Shown one piece after another: positions 5,658 through 7,025 of a stretch of 7,025 bases of DNA. This DNA is from Acidobacteriota bacterium (GTDB lineage Bacteria; Acidobacteriota; Vicinamibacteria; Vicinamibacterales; UBA8438). The translations under genes and the position numbers were made by a program. Numbering within the stretch: the stretch's first letter is position 1; every line of letters begins with the position of its first letter. The stretch spans positions 1 to 7,025 of the forward strand of contig WTGR01000777.1 in the NCBI GenBank assembly GCA_011523485.1, read 5' to 3'. The notes beneath the pieces were generated by a model. That model saw only the letters and a list, made by a program, of their open reading frames with translations, searched no databases and had not been told where the DNA came from.

Positions 5658-7025
5658 CTATTCGGGGTCTATGGTCCTCGCGCGGGCGAGCGCCAGGACC
5701 TCTTCCTGGGTCATCGGGCTCCGAGGATGGTGGCTCAGACACATGGGGCTGCGAACGCGTTGAAACGTCACGGCGTCGCTGGCCGCGAAGAACTCCCCGG
5801 GTCGCAGGCGGGCGATGCCCCGCGCGTCGCCGCCCTTCTGAGCAGCCATTTCCTGCGCAGCCGCGATCTGCGTCGGCGCATTGAGGAGGCCGAAGAACTG
5901 CGTCGTCGCGTTACCCGGGATCTGGTTGTGCAGTCCCTTCGGCGCCTGGGTGGCGAAGACCAGGCCGAGGCCGTACTTCCGCGCCTGGGAGGCGAGGGCG
6001 AGCGTGCTGGCCGTGGTGGCCGTACGGCCCGCCGACGGGGCGAAGGTCTGCGCCTCGTCCATGACGAACAAGCCGCCCAGCGGCCGGTCGCCGGCGGGGT
6101 GCTTCTTGACCCAGGCGAAGAGCGCCATCTGCAGTTGATTGACGAACTGCTGCCGCTGCTCGTCGTTCGGCAGTCCGACGAGACTGATCACGGAGATTCG
6201 GGCGCGCTGGCCTCCTGCCGGCTGGAGCAGGACCGATGGATCGACGGCCTCGCCGGTACCGCCCAGCAGGGGATCGTTCACGGTCTCGGCGAGCAGCGTC
6301 TGGGCGACGTCCGCCGCGATCTTCTCGCCGCTGGCGAGCCGACTGACGCCCGCCGGCAACGCCGACAGGTAGCCGAGGAATTCCTTGAGGACCCCGCCCC
6401 CGCGTCGCACGTAGGCTCCCAGGGCCTCCTTCAGCACCGCCCGGCCCTGGCTGAGCCTGGCACCGGATCCGGGCAGACCCGAGCGCGGAACCAGCGAGGC
6501 GACGGCGTTGTCTAGCGCGATCTCGAACTCGTCGGCATCATCGGCGACGTCGCCCAGGCCGGACAGCGGTGCGAACGAGAGCGGGCGTCCGGTCGTCAGG
6601 CGCGGCGTCCACACGACGACCTCGGTGTCGCGAAGGTAGCTCGCCGCCCTTTTCGCGTCGTGGTCGAGCCAACCCCGGGGCGGCTCGGGCCAGGGCAGAC
6701 CAAGCCGTGCCAGGTCGTTGTTCGGATCGAGGACGACGGCTGAAACCCCCTTCAGCGCACACTCTTCCACGAGCCGGCGGATCAGAACGGTCTTGCCGGA
6801 GCCGGAGCCCGCGAAGATCACCGTGTGGCGCCGGAGATCCTCGAGCGGCACGGTCACGCGTCGACCCGTGCCTTCGGCGATGCCGATGAGAATGGCGTCC
6901 TCGTCGACCTCCTTGGGCGCCGTCGCGGCCTGGGACGGTACGGCGATCCTGGGCGGCGCAGCGACCTCGGAAGCCGCAGCGGCCTCGGAAGCCGCAGCGG
7001 CCTCGGAAGCCGCAGCGGCCTCGGA
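5658..7025 (-). CDS. HerA/DUF87-like P-loop ATPase, 5' end beyond window
   Basis: 455 residues are visible and the frame is open at the right edge. This is a RecA-fold ATPase of the HerA/FtsK superfamily, whose members form hexameric DNA-pumping rings. Residues 1-18 are three SEAAAA repeats, then a Pro/Ala linker to about 42. Next come a beta-strand segment (ILIGIAEGTGRRVTVPLED), Walker A GSGSGKT (73-79), a DPNND motif (100-104), Walker B LFVMDEAQ (319-326), a sensor-like FATQ (357-360), a Gly/Asn segment NQIPGNATTQFFG (367-379) and LRPGEFF (407-413). Walker A, Walker B and the FATQ motif look intact, so it is probably an active ATPase. A GTG at 6857 could be mistaken for the start, but the domain clearly begins upstream of it. 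The partner is unknown: HerA proteins often work with a nuclease (NurA, Sir2, DUF4297), and none is visible here. A role in DNA processing or defence is inference. Confidence 0.88.
   Translation of the reverse strand, partial: SEAAAASEAAAASEAAAASEVAAPPRIAVPSQAATAPKEVDEDAILIGIAEGTGRRVTVPLEDLRRHTVIFAGSGSGKTVLIRRLVEECALKGVSAVVLDPNNDLARLGLPWPEPPRGWLDHDAKRAASYLRDTEVVVWTPRLTTGRPLSFAPLSGLGDVADDADEFEIALDNAVASLVPRSGLPGSGARLSQGRAVLKEALGAYVRRGGGVLKEFLGYLSALPAGVSRLASGEKIAADVAQTLLAETVNDPLLGGTGEAVDPSVLLQPAGGQRARISVISLVGLPNDEQRQQFVNQLQMALFAWVKKHPAGDRPLGGLFVMDEAQTFAPSAGRTATTASTLALASQARKYGLGLVFATQAPKGLHNQIPGNATTQFFGLLNAPTQIAAAQEMAAQKGGDARGIARLRPGEFFAASDAVTFQRVRSPMCLSHHPRSPMTQEEVLALARARTIDPE
6965..7025. repeat. 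18-bp tandem repeat inside the HerA-like gene
   Basis: The unit CCTCGGAAGCCGCAGCGG occurs three times exactly (6965-6982, 6983-7000, 7001-7018), followed by the first 7 bases of a fourth copy at the window edge. Read on the minus strand, each unit encodes SEAAAA, so unit number changes the protein length in steps of six residues without a frameshift. It is likely an Ala-rich helical linker joining an unseen N-terminal domain to the ATPase. The copies are identical at the DNA level, which points to recent expansion or an assembly effect; the true copy number cannot be seen. Confidence 0.9.

Noticed and set aside
6855..6857. GTG at 6857 as the start of the HerA-like gene
   Set aside because: The frame is open for 56 more codons to the window edge, and the strand segment ILIGIAEGTGRRV directly before it belongs to the ATPase domain.
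1..7025. Mobile element, CRISPR array, tRNA or rRNA
   Set aside because: I saw no transposase, integrase, spaced repeat array, cloverleaf or rRNA-like sequence. The only tandem repeat is inside a coding frame without spacers.

Overview
This is a GC-rich bacterial window (GC-rich by eye) carrying five protein-coding genes and two gene-free flanks. It includes GTG and TTG starts, a GTGA stop/start overlap and Arg/Ala-rich proteins. The style fits a GC-rich, probably Gram-negative soil or metagenomic lineage such as Acidobacteriota or a delta-proteobacterium-like group. That placement is an impression from protein style only; there is no marker gene or RNA to anchor it.

Layout from left to right. 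Positions 1-34 form a perfect 14-bp inverted repeat. Positions 35-181 have no gene. Positions 182-1039 (minus) encode a membrane di-iron hydroxylase/desaturase of the fatty acid hydroxylase superfamily with four histidine boxes. A 235-base gene-free gap follows. Positions 1275-4630 (minus) hold a compact three-gene ABC exporter operon, transcribed as ATPase, permease 1, permease 2. Positions 4631-4762 are a divergent intergenic region with a candidate sigma-70-type promoter and two small dyads. Positions 4763-5575 (plus) encode a small membrane-anchored left-handed beta-helix (hexapeptide repeat) acyltransferase-like protein. An 82-base convergent gap with a weak stem-loop separates it from the last gene. 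Positions 5658-7025 (minus) encode a HerA/DUF87-type P-loop ATPase whose 5' end lies beyond the window; it enters the window inside a perfect 18-bp tandem repeat encoding SEAAAA units.

How the genes may work together. The ATPase and the two non-identical ABC-2 permeases very likely form one heteromeric exporter (ATPase dimer plus one of each permease). The acyltransferase-like gene is read divergently from the same intergenic region, and the hydroxylase lies downstream of the exporter, probably with its own promoter. Lipid hydroxylation, acyl transfer and export could be parts of one envelope-lipid modification theme, but that is a guess from proximity. The HerA-like ATPase converges on this block and looks functionally separate. 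I did not find a clearly new multi-gene system, mobile element, CRISPR array, tRNA or rRNA here. The most checkable oddities are the repeats at both window edges and the divergent control region.
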